DNA of 6,334 bases from Alphaproteobacteria bacterium (lineage in GTDB: Bacteria; Pseudomonadota; Alphaproteobacteria; Sneathiellales; Sneathiellaceae): positions 1 through 6,334 of the forward strand of contig SBHH01000296.1 in assembly GCA_006226265.1 (NCBI GenBank), written 5' to 3'. Both the position numbers and the translations under genes were made by a program. Positions 5,775 through 6,334 of the stretch are shown here, in pieces. The notes below the pieces were generated by a model. It ran no database searches and was not told the DNA's origin. It saw only the letters and a list, made by a program, of their open reading frames with translations. Position 1 is the stretch's first letter, and each line of letters opens with the position of its first letter.

Positions 5775-6296
5775 TCAGATACTCGCTTTCTCAGTCTCGG
5801 TCTCATGTACCGGCATAAGCCCGACATGGCGGAGAAAATCGAACAGAAATTGCAAGGTCAGGCAGACAAGCCCGATGGTGATGAAGATACGGGAGGGCCA
5901 TATCGGGAAAGCAACAACGCCGTAGCTCGATTCATTATTCAGCATGGAACTCCAGGCAAGCTGCGCAGTCAGCCAGGCCAGCAACCCGATTACCATGAAC
6001 GATATTGCTGATGTAATTATATTCACGACCTTGAGAGCACCGGGCGGCAAAAGCCGTGTAACAAGATCAATGGCAAAGTTGTGGCGTCGCTGCTGTGCAG
6101 CCGCCATGCCAAGGTAAATAAGCGCAACGACCATCAAGATCGCCAGCTCGTTCCCTCCCATCAACGGTTGGTTGAAGAAGGTTCGGCCGGTGATGTCGAT
6201 AACGACAGTCAGCATTGTAAACAGCGTGAAAAAACCACTGGCCACGCCAAGCCGCAAGAGAAACTTTTCTATCGCTTCAATTATTTTGATGATCAT
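5775..6296 (-). CDS. dctQ: TRAP transporter small permease (DctQ family)
   Basis: The small membrane subunit of the TRAP transporter, which pairs with the DctM subunit encoded immediately downstream. Four hydrophobic segments are visible, at about residues 15-37, 49-67, 90-113 and 135-157 of the 173-residue form. The typical family stretch between segments 1 and 2 is present (RTFFNQPLMGGNELAIL, ending in YLGMAAAQ). I prefer ATG 6294-6296 because AGGA lies 8 nt upstream. An in-frame ATG at 6303-6305 would add three residues (MPV) but has AGG directly against it, leaving no room for ribosome binding. A TAG at 6307-6309 in another frame could be the end of an upstream gene, perhaps the binding-protein gene, but only about 25 bases are visible. 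The gene symbol denotes the family only. Confidence 0.92.
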   Translation of the reverse strand: MIIKIIEAIEKFLLRLGVASGFFTLFTMLTVVIDITGRTFFNQPLMGGNELAILMVVALIYLGMAAAQQRRHNFAIDLVTRLLPPGALKVVNIITSAISFMVIGLLAWLTAQLAWSSMLNNESSYGVVAFPIWPSRIFITIGLVCLTLQFLFDFLRHVGLMPVHETETEKASI

Positions 6297-6334
6297 GACC
6301 GGCATCCTATGTGCAAAGGAATATGCGAAAGGAG

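Noticed and set aside
5493..6011. Plus-strand open frame of 172 codons
   Set aside because: It is the reverse-strand shadow of the two TRAP permease genes; its composition (rich in Arg, His and Gln) is typical of the complement of membrane-protein codons.

Overview
The window looks like a bacterial catabolic locus, probably from a proteobacterium and plausibly an alphaproteobacterium. The reasons are the gene types (IclR regulator, TRAP carboxylate transporter, acyl-CoA ligase), the tight operon packing with ATGA and TGAATG junctions, clear Shine-Dalgarno sites and a mid-to-high GC coding style. The taxonomic placement is inference; no rRNA or other marker is present.

Layout, left to right. 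Positions 1-2885 hold a minus-strand operon, read from right to left: an Ltp2-like thiolase-superfamily acyl-CoA aldolase (1713-2885), a stand-alone DUF35 zinc-ribbon/OB-fold partner (1300-1716, overlapping the previous stop by ATGA), and a CaiC-like acyl-CoA ligase (1-1290). The ligase runs off the left edge and lacks its C-terminal domain. An AT-rich divergent intergenic region (2886-3218) carries a good sigma70-type promoter for this operon, two tandem 15-bp palindromes of the GTTC-N7-GAAC type, and a 17-bp perfect palindrome over a possible iclR promoter. An IclR-family regulator follows on the plus strand (3219-4007). Tail to tail with it is a second minus-strand operon, read from the right edge: TRAP small permease (5775-6296), TRAP large permease (4473-5774), and a second DUF35 protein (4029-4448). 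The substrate-binding TRAP subunit is not in the window and may lie beyond the right edge.

Working model (inference): the TRAP system imports an organic acid, the ligase activates it to a CoA thioester, and the Ltp2-like/DUF35 enzyme cleaves an oxidised CoA intermediate by retro-aldol chemistry. The IclR protein would control the operon from the tandem palindromes. The dehydrogenase and hydratase steps that such a pathway usually needs are not visible here. No mobile elements, RNA genes, CRISPR arrays or origins were seen. The most interesting points are the repurposed aldolase active site, the second DUF35 protein encoded without a visible thiolase partner next to transporter genes, and the operator architecture.
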